Assembly: GCF_024266705.1 (NCBI RefSeq)
Contig: NZ_CP100756.1
Location: 372,001 to 436,000, forward strand
Direction: 5' to 3'
DNA from: Natrinema gelatinilyticum
GTDB lineage: Archaea; Halobacteriota; Halobacteria; Halobacteriales; Natrialbaceae
DNA length: 64,000 nucleotides
Made by a program: the position numbers and the translations under genes. Within the stretch, counting starts at the first letter, position 1, and every line of letters starts with the position of its first letter. Below, in pieces: positions 1 through 8,338 of this stretch. A model generated the notes under the pieces. The model saw nothing but the letters and a program-made list of their open reading frames with translations. It did no database searches and had not been told where the DNA came from.

Positions 1-653
1 ACTTGAGGCGCGTGTTCGCGGGCGGGTTCGTGCTCGTGTTCCTCCTCGTCATGGGCAATGGGCTCTACTACCGTGGTATGCTCACGTTCCTACCCGAACT
101 ACTCGATGGGTTCCTCACGTCTCATCTCGGACCCGTCGATCTGCAGTCGATCATTCCGGCGAGTCAGGCCGCCGCCGATTTCGATCTCGCCAAGTACCTG
201 TACGTCGGCCTCCTCACCATCGGGATCGGGGGCCAGTACATCGGCGGCCGGCTCAGCGATCGGATCCGACCTGAACGCGGCGTGGCCGCGATGCTGGTCA
301 CCCTGGCGCTGCTCGCCCTCGTGTTCGTGCCCGCAGCCCGGGCGAGCCTCGAGACGCTGCTCGCCGTCAGCGTCGGGCTCGGCTTCGCGCTGTTCGCGAT
401 GCAGCCACTGGTGCAGGCGACGATCGCGAAATATTCGCCCCCGGACGCGCGCGGGCTCTCGTTCGGCTACACGTATCTCGGCATCTTCGGCGTGGGGTCG
501 CTCGGTGCCACAGTCGCCGGCTGGATCCTCACGTACGCGTCCGTCGACATCCTCTTCGTCGTGCTCGCCGGCTTCGCCGGCGGCGCTTGCCTGCTGGCGA
601 CGATCCTCGCTACGGAGGACGGTCCGCCCGTCGCCGCAGACGCCGACTCCTGA
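1..653 (+). CDS. MFS transporter, C-terminal part (cut by window start)
   Basis: The frame is open at the first base, so only the last 216 or so residues are visible and the true start lies outside the window. What remains is strongly hydrophobic with about six membrane segments, matching the C-terminal half of a 12-segment major facilitator. A GGRLSDR stretch near residue 85 fits the MFS cytoplasmic-loop signature (G-x-x-[DS]-R-x-[GS]-[DR]-R type). Substrate cannot be told from this fragment; such proteins move small solutes or drugs across the cytoplasmic membrane. It ends at a TGA and is followed by about 200 bases without a recognisable gene. Confidence 0.85.
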   Translation, partial: LRRVFAGGFVLVFLLVMGNGLYYRGMLTFLPELLDGFLTSHLGPVDLQSIIPASQAAADFDLAKYLYVGLLTIGIGGQYIGGRLSDRIRPERGVAAMLVTLALLALVFVPAARASLETLLAVSVGLGFALFAMQPLVQATIAKYSPPDARGLSFGYTYLGIFGVGSLGATVAGWILTYASVDILFVVLAGFAGGACLLATILATEDGPPVAADADS

Positions 654-850
654 GTCGGCGGTGGCGCTATGTCATCGGTTGCGAGCGCCACTACCGTCGC
701 CCGACAGAGGACGCGCTCACCGGTCCAGCCTGTCGGCCGTCACCTCGCAGCTGGTGCCACGGATCGTGAGCGTCTTGGGATTCGTCTGAAGCGTCACACT
801 GAAATCGGGAGTACGGCGCCGCGCAGACGTGGGCCGACGAGAGGCGATTG

Positions 851-1027
851 TCACTCATCGTCAGCGTCGGGAACGTGGATCTCGTCAGGAACGAGCGTGA
901 GTCCGAGCGTACGAAAGTAACTAGCAACGGCGAAGACGTGATCGATGCTGCGTTCATCGGCAAGTACCGCAGTCAGATGGTCTACCAGTGTGATCAGCTG
1001 GTCGTCGAACAGTGTCGTGTGAATCAC
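851..1027 (-). CDS. small acidic hypothetical protein
   Basis: Short reading frame of 58 residues if the GTG at 1027 is used; an ATG at 1063 would add 12 residues but overlaps the likely tusA promoter, so the shorter form is preferred. The protein is acidic with a helical middle (SIDHVFAVASYFRTLGL) and an Asp/Glu tail, a composition typical of genuine haloarchaeal proteins. I do not recognise a domain. It is transcribed divergently from the tusA-dsrE pair. It could be a chance frame; codon third positions are G/C rich, which supports it weakly. Confidence 0.42.
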   Translation of the reverse strand: MIHTTLFDDQLITLVDHLTAVLADERSIDHVFAVASYFRTLGLTLVPDEIHVPDADDE

Positions 1028-1092
1028 CCCCGCACTTTTTACTCGAACGCGTCCTACATTCACCGTTCGACCGAAACGGAGGTCGATGTCTC

Positions 1093-1350
1093 ATGCAAAC
1101 AGACTACGAAACTGCCGACACGCTCGACGTACGAGGCGAAAGCTGTCCGATGCCGGTCGTCAAGACCAAAAGCGCCGTCGACGCCCTCGAGCCGAACGCG
1201 GTGCTCGAGGTGCTCGCGACCGATCCGGGGAGCGTGAGCGACATCCGTGGATGGGCCGATGCGACCGCGGACGTCGAATTGCTCGACCAGCGCGAGGCGG
1301 TCCTCGACGGCGAAACCGTGTACGAGCACTACGTCCGGAGGGTAGAGTGA
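1093..1350 (+). CDS. TusA/SirA-family sulfur carrier
   Basis: An 85-residue protein with the TusA/SirA signature CPMPVVKTK; Cys18 is the expected persulfide-carrying residue. The family has a small alpha/beta fold and hands sulfur between persulfide donors and acceptors, for example in tRNA thiolation or sulfur oxidation. The ATG at 1093 is chosen because the family starts shortly before the LDVRGExCP segment; a T-rich TATA-like stretch lies about 55 bases upstream. The stop codon is directly followed by the start of a DsrE-family gene, so the two are almost certainly co-transcribed and probably act on the same sulfane-sulfur relay. Which pathway they feed is not visible here. Confidence 0.88.
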   Translation: MQTDYETADTLDVRGESCPMPVVKTKSAVDALEPNAVLEVLATDPGSVSDIRGWADATADVELLDQREAVLDGETVYEHYVRRVE

Positions 1351-1740
1351 ATGACGATGGATAAGATCGGTATCATCGTCTCGAGCGACGATCCGAAGAG
1401 CCTCGCGATGGCAGTGAACCTCGGGCTCACCGGGTTGGCCTCCGAGATGGAGGTACTCGTCTACTTTACGTTCGACGGGTTGACCCACCTGACGGAGGGC
1501 GAGAAGGACCTTTCACGGATCGAACCCCTCCTCGAGGAGGGCATGCCAAACCCCTACGAGTTGCTCGATCAGTTCGTCGCCGACGGCGGCGAACAGGTGA
1601 CGACGGTCGCGTGTACCACCACGCTCGACATGCTCGAGTGGGACCAGGACGCGATGGACGACGCGGTCACCACGAAGTTCGCGGGCGCGGCGACTTTCCT
1701 GGAGGAAGTCGACGATGCGGACCACGTGTTCACCTTCTGA
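1351..1740 (+). CDS. DsrE/DsrF-like family protein
   Basis: A 129-residue protein (123 or so if the second ATG, MDKIG, is used) of the DsrE/DsrF/peroxiredoxin-like family. The N-terminal strand IGIIVSSDDP followed by a helix rich in Ala/Leu is the usual family start, and Cys88 in the segment TTVACTTTLD lies where the family's reactive Cys is often placed. It begins with no gap after tusA, which fits the common TusA-DsrE pairing in which persulfide sulfur is passed between the two. The end of the gene is only about 40 bases from the convergent CBS gene. Confidence 0.82.
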   Translation: MTMDKIGIIVSSDDPKSLAMAVNLGLTGLASEMEVLVYFTFDGLTHLTEGEKDLSRIEPLLEEGMPNPYELLDQFVADGGEQVTTVACTTTLDMLEWDQDAMDDAVTTKFAGAATFLEEVDDADHVFTF

Positions 1741-1780
1741 CGTCCGAAACGCCATCACCACTGGGGTCGGCACTTCAGGT

Positions 1781-2215
1781 CTACGTGTGCTCGTAGGGCG
1801 GGATTTCGGACTCGACGACCTCGCCGAGCAGTTTGAGTTCGCGGCCGAGCAGGACGACGAAGTCGTCGAACGTGACGATTCCGGCGAGTTCGCCCTCGGA
1901 ATCGGTGGCGGGGATCCGTCGTACCTCCGCGTCCGTCATCGTGCGGAGCACGTCGAAGATGCCGCTCTCGGCGTCGACTGTCACGACGCTTTCGCTCATT
2001 GCGTCCGCGGCGGTCGCCGACGAGGGATCGGCTCCGTGCGCGGCCGCCTCGAGTGCGATATCGCGGTCCGTGACGATCCCTTGCGGGCGGTCGTCCTCGA
2101 CGATCACGACGCTGCCGACGTTCTCATCTTCCATCAATTGTGCGAGGTCGGTCAGGGAGGTGTCTGGAGCCGCGTTCACGACAGTTTCGCGGACGATCGA
2201 TTTGATTTCGGGCAT
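1781..2215 (-). CDS. two-CBS-domain protein
   Basis: A 144-residue protein made of two CBS domains, about residues 8-60 and 72-128, with typical segments VGSVVIVEDD, GIVTDRDI and RRIPATDSEGELAGIVT. Stand-alone CBS pairs bind adenosine nucleotides and usually act as energy or ligand sensors for a partner protein; no partner is fused or adjacent here. The start MPEIKSI at 2215 is chosen because the family begins just before the first CBS strand; the upstream in-frame extension to 2455 has the composition of non-coding sequence. Confidence 0.85.
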   Translation of the reverse strand: MPEIKSIVRETVVNAAPDTSLTDLAQLMEDENVGSVVIVEDDRPQGIVTDRDIALEAAAHGADPSSATAADAMSESVVTVDAESGIFDVLRTMTDAEVRRIPATDSEGELAGIVTFDDFVVLLGRELKLLGEVVESEIPPYEHT

Positions 2216-2492
2216 GTGAAGATCACCGTTGTATCGCGGCGGTGATCGACCGCCGACGACAGGCCTCCCTACGCCTTCAGAGAGGATAAAGCCAGGACGC
2301 CACCCGAACGGGGTATCGCTACACCCGACAGACGCACCGCTACGACCGCCGGATTCGGTGCCACGAGACCCACGGAGAAAACGGAGGGGCACGACGACCG
2401 ACGACGAACTCGACTCGAGCCACCCCATACCTGACTCGAGTGATCCCGAATCCACGGAAGACGTCCACGAGGACGGTAGGTTGACACCGCCG

Positions 2493-2690
2493 ATGAGTCT
2501 GACGCTGTGTCCGAACTGCGGAAGGCCGGTCAGGACCGCTCGATGACTGCGGGATCACGTTCCGGAGCCCTGTGGCTGCCGGCTCACGCCCGCCGAAGTC
2601 AGACGGCTCTACGGCGCTGATATCCCGGTTTCACTCACCTCACCTCTGGCAGCCCCTGTGGTCGGTATCTCCCCGTGCACTGGAGAGTAG
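2493..2690 (+). pseudogene. possible zinc-ribbon gene with internal TGA
   Basis: In one frame a short protein reads MSLTLCPNCGRPV, then meets TGA at 2544-2546, then continues without another stop for 47 codons to TAG at 2688. The downstream part contains CGC and the protein-like segment LTPAEVRRLYG. CxxC followed by CxC suggests a small zinc ribbon broken by a nonsense change. I see nothing else convincing in the 640-base interval 2216-2858. A chance frame cannot be excluded; the Cys pattern and the codon bias after the stop are the only evidence. Confidence 0.35.
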
Positions 2691-2858
2691 ATTTGACACT
2701 GAGGTCTCGACTGGAGGCTCGGAAAGATCGACAAAGACGTCGTCGACGAGGGGTTCGTGGGTGACGTCTCTCGGAGTATGAGTAGAAACACGAGCAACGC
2801 ACCGATAGAAGCGATACAGTAATTCGGAGACCGAATCAGGAGAGACGTAACGAACCGA

Positions 2859-4226
2859 TCAATCGTCAGCCGCAGCGGTATCGGCTTTTTCAGCACTCGA
2901 GTCGGCCCGTGCCTGGTCCTCGAGGTACTCGTCGGCGTCGAGCGCGGCCTTCGAACCCATGCCGGCGGCGGTCACGGCCTGCTGGTAGTGGAAGTCGACG
3001 ACGTCGCCGGCGCCGAAGATGCCAGGGACGTCGGTGGCGGTCTGGCCGCCGCCGTCGCCGCCTTTCGTTTTGAGGTACCCTTCGTCGTCCATCTCGACGC
3101 CGGTGTCCTCGAGGTAGCCCGTGTTAGGCGTGTGGCCGATGGCGAAGAAGACGGCGCCGACGTCGAAGTCGAACTCCTCGGTCTCGGGGTCCTCGAGCCG
3201 GTCGGTGGGGTGGCCTGCCGGGTTCTCGACGAGCGTGACGTGGTCGACGCCATCTTCCTGTGTGCCGTGGATTTCGATCAGTTCGGTGTTTTTCATGATC
3301 TCGATCTCGCCCTCCTCGACCTTCTCGTGGACGCGATCGACCCAGTAGTCTTCGGCGCGGAACTCTTCGCGGCGGTGGGCGATGTAAACTGTGTCGGCGA
3401 ACTTCGTGAGGAAGGTCGCTTCTTCCATGGCGGCGTCGCCGCCGCCGACGACGAGCATGTCCTCGCCGCGGAAGAACGCGCCGTCGCAGGTCGCACACGT
3501 CGAGAGGCCGTAGCCCATGAGTTCGTCCTCGCCGGGGATACCGAGCGTGCGGGCACTTGCGCCCGAAGCGGCGATAACGGCGTCGGCGGTGTAGACGTCG
3601 CCGTTCCTGAGTTCGACCCGGAAGGGACGGTTTGAATCGTCGACCGACTCGACGATACCGTTTTTCAGTTCAGCGCCGAATTTCCGGGCCTGCTCTTTCA
3701 TGTTGTTGACCAGCTCCGGACCGCTGATGCCCTCGGGGAAGCCCGGATAGTTGGCGACGTCGGTGGTGAGGGTGAGTTGGCCGCCGGGTTCGTCGCCTTC
3801 GATGACCAGCGGTTCGTTGTTCGATCGGCCGGCGTAGATCGCCGCGGTGAGGCCCGCGATCCCGGTGCCCGCGATGATGAGTGTCCGGTGCTCGAGGACC
3901 CCGTCACTTCCGTGTTCGGCTCCATCGCCGCCGTCCGGACAGACTGTCGGTTTGTCGCGTGCGAGACCGAGTTTGGCGTCGAGGGTTCCCGCCTCGTCCA
4001 GCGCGTTCGTTTCGTCCCAGCCGCCGAGTAACTCGTCGTCGACGAAAATCTCCGGAGCGGTTTTGCGTCCGTTCGCTCGCTCGACCATCTCCTCGAAGCG
4101 TTCGTCGTCCCCGGTGACGACGTACTCCTCGTACGCGACGCCCTTGCTGTCGAAGAGATCCGTAGCCTTCACACAGTACGGACACCCCTCTTTCGTATAG
4201 ATTTCGACGCGTGGCTGGTCGGTCAT
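2859..4226 (-). CDS. glutaredoxin-thioredoxin reductase fusion
   Basis: A 455-residue two-domain redox enzyme. Residues 1-90 form a glutaredoxin domain with active site CPYC (15-18) and a TAPEIF segment supplying the cis-proline. Residues from about 115 form an FAD-dependent thioredoxin reductase: a GTGIAG dinucleotide motif near 120, redox-active CATC at 244-247, GGGDAAMEEA at 261-270 for the second nucleotide, HRREEFR (the HRRxxxR pattern linked to NADPH preference) and GAGDVVD near the C-terminus. The enzyme should move electrons from NAD(P)H through FAD and the CATC pair to disulfides, and the fused glutaredoxin is a plausible built-in acceptor. A short Gly/Asp/His linker joins the domains. 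A TATA-like ggtttaggg lies about 25 bases before the ATG. Fusion is what I see; electron flow between domains is inference. Confidence 0.92.
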   Translation of the reverse strand: MTDQPRVEIYTKEGCPYCVKATDLFDSKGVAYEEYVVTGDDERFEEMVERANGRKTAPEIFVDDELLGGWDETNALDEAGTLDAKLGLARDKPTVCPDGGDGAEHGSDGVLEHRTLIIAGTGIAGLTAAIYAGRSNNEPLVIEGDEPGGQLTLTTDVANYPGFPEGISGPELVNNMKEQARKFGAELKNGIVESVDDSNRPFRVELRNGDVYTADAVIAASGASARTLGIPGEDELMGYGLSTCATCDGAFFRGEDMLVVGGGDAAMEEATFLTKFADTVYIAHRREEFRAEDYWVDRVHEKVEEGEIEIMKNTELIEIHGTQEDGVDHVTLVENPAGHPTDRLEDPETEEFDFDVGAVFFAIGHTPNTGYLEDTGVEMDDEGYLKTKGGDGGGQTATDVPGIFGAGDVVDFHYQQAVTAAGMGSKAALDADEYLEDQARADSSAEKADTAAADD

Positions 4227-4315
4227 GTTCCACGATTGGGACAGTAGCCCTAAACCGATTGCGTTCTCAGCAACGAAGCCCTCTTGCTGTGACGCTCCCG
4301 ATACGTCAGCGGTTG

Positions 4316-5629
4316 TTACGAGTCCCCTGCCGTGTCGGCGGTGGTCGTATCACCCTCGACGAACTCGACGGTGACGGTCACTGTCCGACCGGTCTGCTCC
4401 TCAAGGGTCCGCTCTATGGTCTCTGCGAGCGTCGGATACGGGTGGTCTGCGGGTCGGTGAACGACGACGGTGACCGCGGTCTCGTCGGTCACGATGCCGC
4501 CGTCGTTGAATTCCGTCCGCACTTCCGCCAGTTCGAGGCCGTCGTACTCGGCGTCGTTCAGGACGGACCTGACGCCGTCGTTGACGTCGTTTTCGAAGGC
4601 GACGTGGTGGCCGAGGACGACGCCGGCGCCGGTCAGAACGATCGCGCTCAGAACGACGACGACGGCGAGCGAGCCGAGGCGGTCTCGAGAGACGTTCTCG
4701 CGAATCGTTCCGGTCGTCCAGCCGTCGGGTCGATAGCCGAGGTGCCAGAAGACGGCGATGCCCGCGAGGAGGATGGACGCAGCATTGACCGCGACCAGGA
4801 CGAAGGCGCCGAGAGCGACGGTCGCGTGGCTCCAGGCGAGTCCGATTCCGACCGCGGCGGCGGCTGGAATCAGCGCGACGGCGATCATCACTCCGACGAG
4901 CGAGACGGGAATCGCCGTCGCGAGGCCGAAGGCGCCGGCTGCTCCGGCACAGATACCGACGACGAGCGCGAGTACCCCGGGTGAGATCCGGTTTTGCACC
5001 TGGGCGATGGCCGTGATGTCGACCGTCGAAGGGACGGCACCGCTGAACCGAATCAGCCAGGCGAACGCGAACGCACTCGCGATGGCGGCGACGAGGCCGA
5101 CCGCCAGCGACGAGAGTCCGTCGCGGACCATGGGGCGGTCGTCGAGAACCAACCCGACGGTGCCGGTCAGCGCCGCACTGACCTGTGGAGCGATCACCAT
5201 CGACCCGACCACAATTGCGGGCGAGTCGAGCAGCAGGCCCGCCGTCGCGACTAGCGCGCTAAGCACCGTCATCGAGTAGTACGTCCCCCGACCGGGCGTC
5301 ATGTTCAGCGCCCGCGTCCGAATCTCGTCGCGGGCGATGCTGTCGTCCTCTTCGGTGCCGTTGACGTATCGCTCCTCGAGTTTTTCGATTTGCGGGGTCC
5401 TGGCCGTCTCGATCGACGAGACGACGATGAAATCGTCCTCGATACCGATTTCGTGAAGCGACGTCAGGACGTGATCGACCGCCTGGGTCGGAATCGGAAA
5501 GGACACGAGTTCGCCGTCGTCGCCGTTGCTCCGCTCGTCGATCCGAACGTAGTCGAGGTCCTCTTTCTCGAGGATGCGGAGGGCCTCGTCTCGAAGAGCG
5601 GACGGGACGAACACCTGTATGAGGCGCAC
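4316..5629 (-). CDS. DUF389 / TIGR00341-family membrane protein
   Basis: A 437-residue integral membrane protein. The first 95 or so residues form a soluble alpha/beta domain (MRLIQVFVPS start, later VVSSIETART), followed by a conserved entry segment MTPGRGTYY and several hydrophobic helices with LDSPAIVVGSMVIAP, the recognisable core of the DUF389 family. The C-terminal third is soluble and acidic. The biochemical function of the family is not established. It lies on the minus strand about 90 bases downstream of the thioredoxin reductase fusion start, with its own upstream AT-rich region near 5740-5775. Confidence 0.82.
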   Translation of the reverse strand: MRLIQVFVPSALRDEALRILEKEDLDYVRIDERSNGDDGELVSFPIPTQAVDHVLTSLHEIGIEDDFIVVSSIETARTPQIEKLEERYVNGTEEDDSIARDEIRTRALNMTPGRGTYYSMTVLSALVATAGLLLDSPAIVVGSMVIAPQVSAALTGTVGLVLDDRPMVRDGLSSLAVGLVAAIASAFAFAWLIRFSGAVPSTVDITAIAQVQNRISPGVLALVVGICAGAAGAFGLATAIPVSLVGVMIAVALIPAAAAVGIGLAWSHATVALGAFVLVAVNAASILLAGIAVFWHLGYRPDGWTTGTIRENVSRDRLGSLAVVVVLSAIVLTGAGVVLGHHVAFENDVNDGVRSVLNDAEYDGLELAEVRTEFNDGGIVTDETAVTVVVHRPADHPYPTLAETIERTLEEQTGRTVTVTVEFVEGDTTTADTAGDS

Positions 5630-6269
5630 TGGAAGGTCGCTCGAACGGATACGTAATATCTATGCGCTCGTTATATCGGCCGCCGTCCACGTCGTGTCGA
5701 TCGTCAGAAACGATTCCGATTCCGACAGAGTAACCGTCGGTACTCCCCATAGTATGTAATATATACGACATTATTTCGTGACATCTTCGGTTCGAGTGCG
5801 TTGCTATTTCCACGACGTACGTCCGTCTAAGTGCGACCACAACTGGGGCGGAAGTTCAAGGTATTACGGCGGGGTACAAGATTGCTACTGTCGACTCCCA
5901 CTCCGGACCGGTTCAGTTGCGGCTATCTTTCCCCGTAGTGATACGTTGCGAGAGCCAAGTGACTCGACTTCGGCAATGGAGCGGCTCTATGGTGCATGCT
6001 GACAGGAACCCGCAGCAGTACGAATCGCGCCCGCATCCTCAGCGCGCTCGACGATCGGCCACGAAACGCGAATTAGCTTGCCGAGGGAATTGCCGTCGGA
6101 GACCCGGCCGAGGAGCCAGAAGAACCGACCGAACGGCGTCTGGGACAGACTGAACGGAACCGACGAACCATCGAACGGTATCGGAAGACGGCCGACCGGA
6201 TTTCGTGAACTATGGCCCAATACCCGATCGAGACGACGCACTTACGGACTCGAGCGACGAGTATCGGGT
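5630..6269. other. 640-base intergenic region
   Basis: No frame here has protein-like composition on either strand. The part near 5740-5775 is AT-rich (gtatgtaatatatacgaca) and probably carries the promoter of the minus-strand DUF389 gene. The stretch before 6270 serves as upstream region of the DUF357 gene, with no obvious TATA box. I see no RNA gene or repeat. Confidence 0.5.
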
Positions 6270-6557
6270 ATGAGTGCCGATCTCGAGGAAAAGACGAACC
6301 GGTACGGCGAGTTACTCGCGGAGGCGCTCGAGGCGGCCACGGTCGCACCGCCGGAGGGGACGCCGATGGAAGCGGCGGCAGCGGACTGTTACGAAATGGC
6401 GGCGTCCTATTTCGAAGATGGGAAACACTTTCGAGACCAGGGAGACCTCGTCAACGCTCTGGCGTCGTTTTCCTACGGTCACGCGTGGCTCGACGCGGGC
6501 GCCCGCGTCGGACTCTTCGATGTCCCGCGAGACGGCCACCTTTTTACGGTCGAGTAG
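6270..6557 (+). CDS. DUF357-family protein
   Basis: A 95-residue helical protein matching the archaeal DUF357 family: an N-terminal helix with KTNRYGELL, a central AAADCYEMAASYFEDGKHF and the conserved DLVNALASFSYGHAWLDAG, ending shortly after a GLFDV segment. Function is unknown. The ATG at 6270 is selected because the family starts at about this point and upstream frame is unlike protein. It precedes the TFB gene by 250 bases that contain the TFB promoter, so the two are separate transcription units. Confidence 0.82.
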   Translation: MSADLEEKTNRYGELLAEALEAATVAPPEGTPMEAAAADCYEMAASYFEDGKHFRDQGDLVNALASFSYGHAWLDAGARVGLFDVPRDGHLFTVE

Positions 6558-6689
6558 CTTCGATGCCCCGCGAGATTTTTCCGGTCGACGGCAGCGGAGA
6601 TGGGTCGGGAGGGAACTGTCGATTGCCTACTGATCTCAAATGATTAATCACCATATAACCGGAACATATATAACAGTAAATCGGGTTAG

Positions 6690-6716
6690 TTTATAAAGTA
6701 GGCGAAATCTTTATAT
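6690..6716 (+). promoter_or_regulatory. tandem TATA boxes of the TFB gene
   Basis: Two TATA-like hexamers lie close together in an AT-rich 80-base stretch: tttataaa at 6690-6697 and tttatat at 6710-6716. The second would place initiation near 6738-6742, giving a leader of about 70 nt before the TFB start at 6810. The spacing and composition are those of archaeal promoters; which box is used is not known. Confidence 0.6.
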
Positions 6717-6749
6717 GGTTTACGGCCTTACCCTATGTTAGCTGAGGCG

Positions 6750-6779
6750 TCCGGGTTTCTTCTGGTTACCCCACCCGGA
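6750..6779 (+). promoter_or_regulatory. hairpin in the TFB leader
   Basis: A perfect 7-bp inverted repeat, TCCGGGT at 6750-6756 and ACCCGGA at 6773-6779, with a 16-nt loop lies between the likely start site and the TFB start codon at 6810. A short reading frame (ATG 6735 to TAA 6791, 18 codons) covers the same stretch. Either could affect translation of TFB; no function is shown by sequence alone. Confidence 0.4.
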
Positions 6780-6809
6780 AGTCCCGAGTAACCCACCCGA
6801 TCCAGAATC

Positions 6810-7787
6810 ATGACAGACACGAGCATTCGAACGTATACGAACGAGCGAGAGACCGACGAGGAAGAAACCACCGCGGTATCCGACGAGCGGGAGCGCTGCC
6901 CAGAGTGTGGCGGCCGGCTCGTCTCGGACGACGAACACGCCGAGACGGTCTGTGTAGACTGCGGGCTCGTCGTCGAGGAAGACGAGATCGACCGCGGCCC
7001 AGAGTGGCGGGCGTTCGACGCCTCGGAGAAGGACGAGAAGTCCCGCGTGGGCGCGCCCACCACCAAGATGATGCACGACCAGGGACTGTCGACCAACATC
7101 GGCTGGCAGGACAAAGACGCCTACGGCCGTGCCCTCTCGAGCCGCCAGCGCCAGAAGATGCAGCGCCTTCGCACCTGGAACGAGCGATTCCGCACCCGCG
7201 ACTCCAAGGAACGAAACCTCAAGCAGGCACTCGGCGAGATCGATCGGATGGCCTCCGCGCTCGGTCTCCCCGAAAACGTCCGCGAGACGGCGAGCGTCAT
7301 CTACCGACGCGCACTCGAGGAGGATCTCCTGCCGGGTCGATCGATCGAAGGCGTCGCAACCGCCTCACTGTACGCGGCAGCACGCCAGGCCGGCACCCCC
7401 CGCAGCCTCGACGAGATCTCGGCCGTCTCCAGGGTCGAAAAGATGGAGCTGACCCGCACGTACCGCTACATCATCCGGGAACTCGGCCTCGAGGTCAAAC
7501 CAGCCGACCCCGAACACTACGTGCCGCGGTTCGTGAGCGACCTGGACCTCTCCGACGAGACCGAGCGGATGGCCCGCGAGTTGCTCGAATCGGCCCGCCA
7601 CGAGGGCGTCCACAGCGGAAAGTCCCCGGTGGGACTCGCCGCAGCGGCAGTGTACGCCGCCGCACTCCTGACCAACGAGAAGGTCACCCAGAACGAGGTC
7701 AGCGAGGTCGCGAGCATCTCCGAAGTCACCATCCGGAACCGGTACAAGGAACTGCTCGAGGCCTCCGATACGGCCGCGCCCGCATAA
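6810..7787 (+). CDS. tfb: transcription initiation factor IIB (TFB)
   Basis: A 325-residue TFB. The N-terminal zinc ribbon uses Cys30, Cys33, Cys48 and Cys51; the B-reader/linker follows with GPEWRAFD at 63-70; two cyclin-like repeats occupy about 125-210 and 220-312, the second with the DNA-contacting helix near EVTIRNRYKEL. TFB binds the TATA-bound TBP and the BRE and recruits RNA polymerase. Haloarchaea usually carry several TFB paralogues, so this is one of a set, and its number cannot be given. The long AT-rich upstream region with two TATA boxes and a structured leader suggests regulated expression. The next gene, a small zinc-ribbon protein, follows after 105 bases. Confidence 0.96.
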   Translation: MTDTSIRTYTNERETDEEETTAVSDERERCPECGGRLVSDDEHAETVCVDCGLVVEEDEIDRGPEWRAFDASEKDEKSRVGAPTTKMMHDQGLSTNIGWQDKDAYGRALSSRQRQKMQRLRTWNERFRTRDSKERNLKQALGEIDRMASALGLPENVRETASVIYRRALEEDLLPGRSIEGVATASLYAAARQAGTPRSLDEISAVSRVEKMELTRTYRYIIRELGLEVKPADPEHYVPRFVSDLDLSDETERMARELLESARHEGVHSGKSPVGLAAAAVYAAALLTNEKVTQNEVSEVASISEVTIRNRYKELLEASDTAAPA

Positions 7788-7892
7788 ACACGGCTACGAC
7801 AAGTATCTGTCACCTCGTGCTGACGCGGGTGGTCTGTTTCGGCGTGTGCTGTCGCGGTAACGTTTTTCAGTTCTCCTGTGAAAGACGATACC

Positions 7893-8072
7893 ATGGATAA
7901 AACAACCGTCCAACTGTTGTGTCCCGAATGTGCGAAAGACTGGCAGGCATCTCCGGACGAACTCCCGACTGCCGCCGAGATGTTCCACTGTCCGAACTGT
8001 CACGCGTCTCGGCGCACCGCCGAGTTTATGCGAACGGATCGTGATCTGCAGACGCTGAAACAACTCGGGTAA
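7893..8072 (+). CDS. small haloarchaeal zinc-ribbon protein
   Basis: A 59-residue protein starting MDKTTVQLLCPECAKDW with a second knuckle CPNC, giving one CxxC-x(n)-CxxC zinc ribbon over residues 9-38, then a basic tail ending in RDLQTLKQLG. The ATG at 7893 is preferred to an upstream GTG because conserved sequence starts there. The family is widespread in haloarchaea and uncharacterised; a nucleic-acid or protein-binding role is only inferred from the fold. It lies in the same direction just after TFB. Confidence 0.8.
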   Translation: MDKTTVQLLCPECAKDWQASPDELPTAAEMFHCPNCHASRRTAEFMRTDRDLQTLKQLG

Positions 8073-8301
8073 TCCGTCGTTTCCACACTCGTTTATGACT
8101 GTTCTTCCACCGGTAGTAATGGTTTTACGCTCCGAACATAGTATATCGAAATGAGGAGAGAAAGTATCTTTTAACCAAGTAATAAGGAATATATGCACTT
8201 CAGGTCTCGTGGTTTTCTCGCGTAGGCCCAGCATTCGAAACGTTCCGGGCAGTGATACAGCAAAAAGCCGATACAGGTCGCGTGTTAACGCAACTCAAGA
8301 T

Positions 8302-8312
8302 AATAATATAAC
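8302..8312 (+). promoter_or_regulatory. TATA box of the UPF0058 gene
   Basis: The sequence aataatataac lies 27-37 bases before the ATG at 8339, the position expected for a leaderless haloarchaeal gene, and is preceded by a purine-rich BRE-like aactcaag. Confidence 0.55.
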
Positions 8313-8338
8313 CCTGCAGTGGGTAGGACCGCATGGTT

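Noticed and set aside
2609..2896. Minus-strand frame with a hydrophobic stretch (95 codons)
   Set aside because: Overlaps the end of the thioredoxin reductase gene in another frame, and only a small part is hydrophobic; codon use is not that of neighbouring genes.
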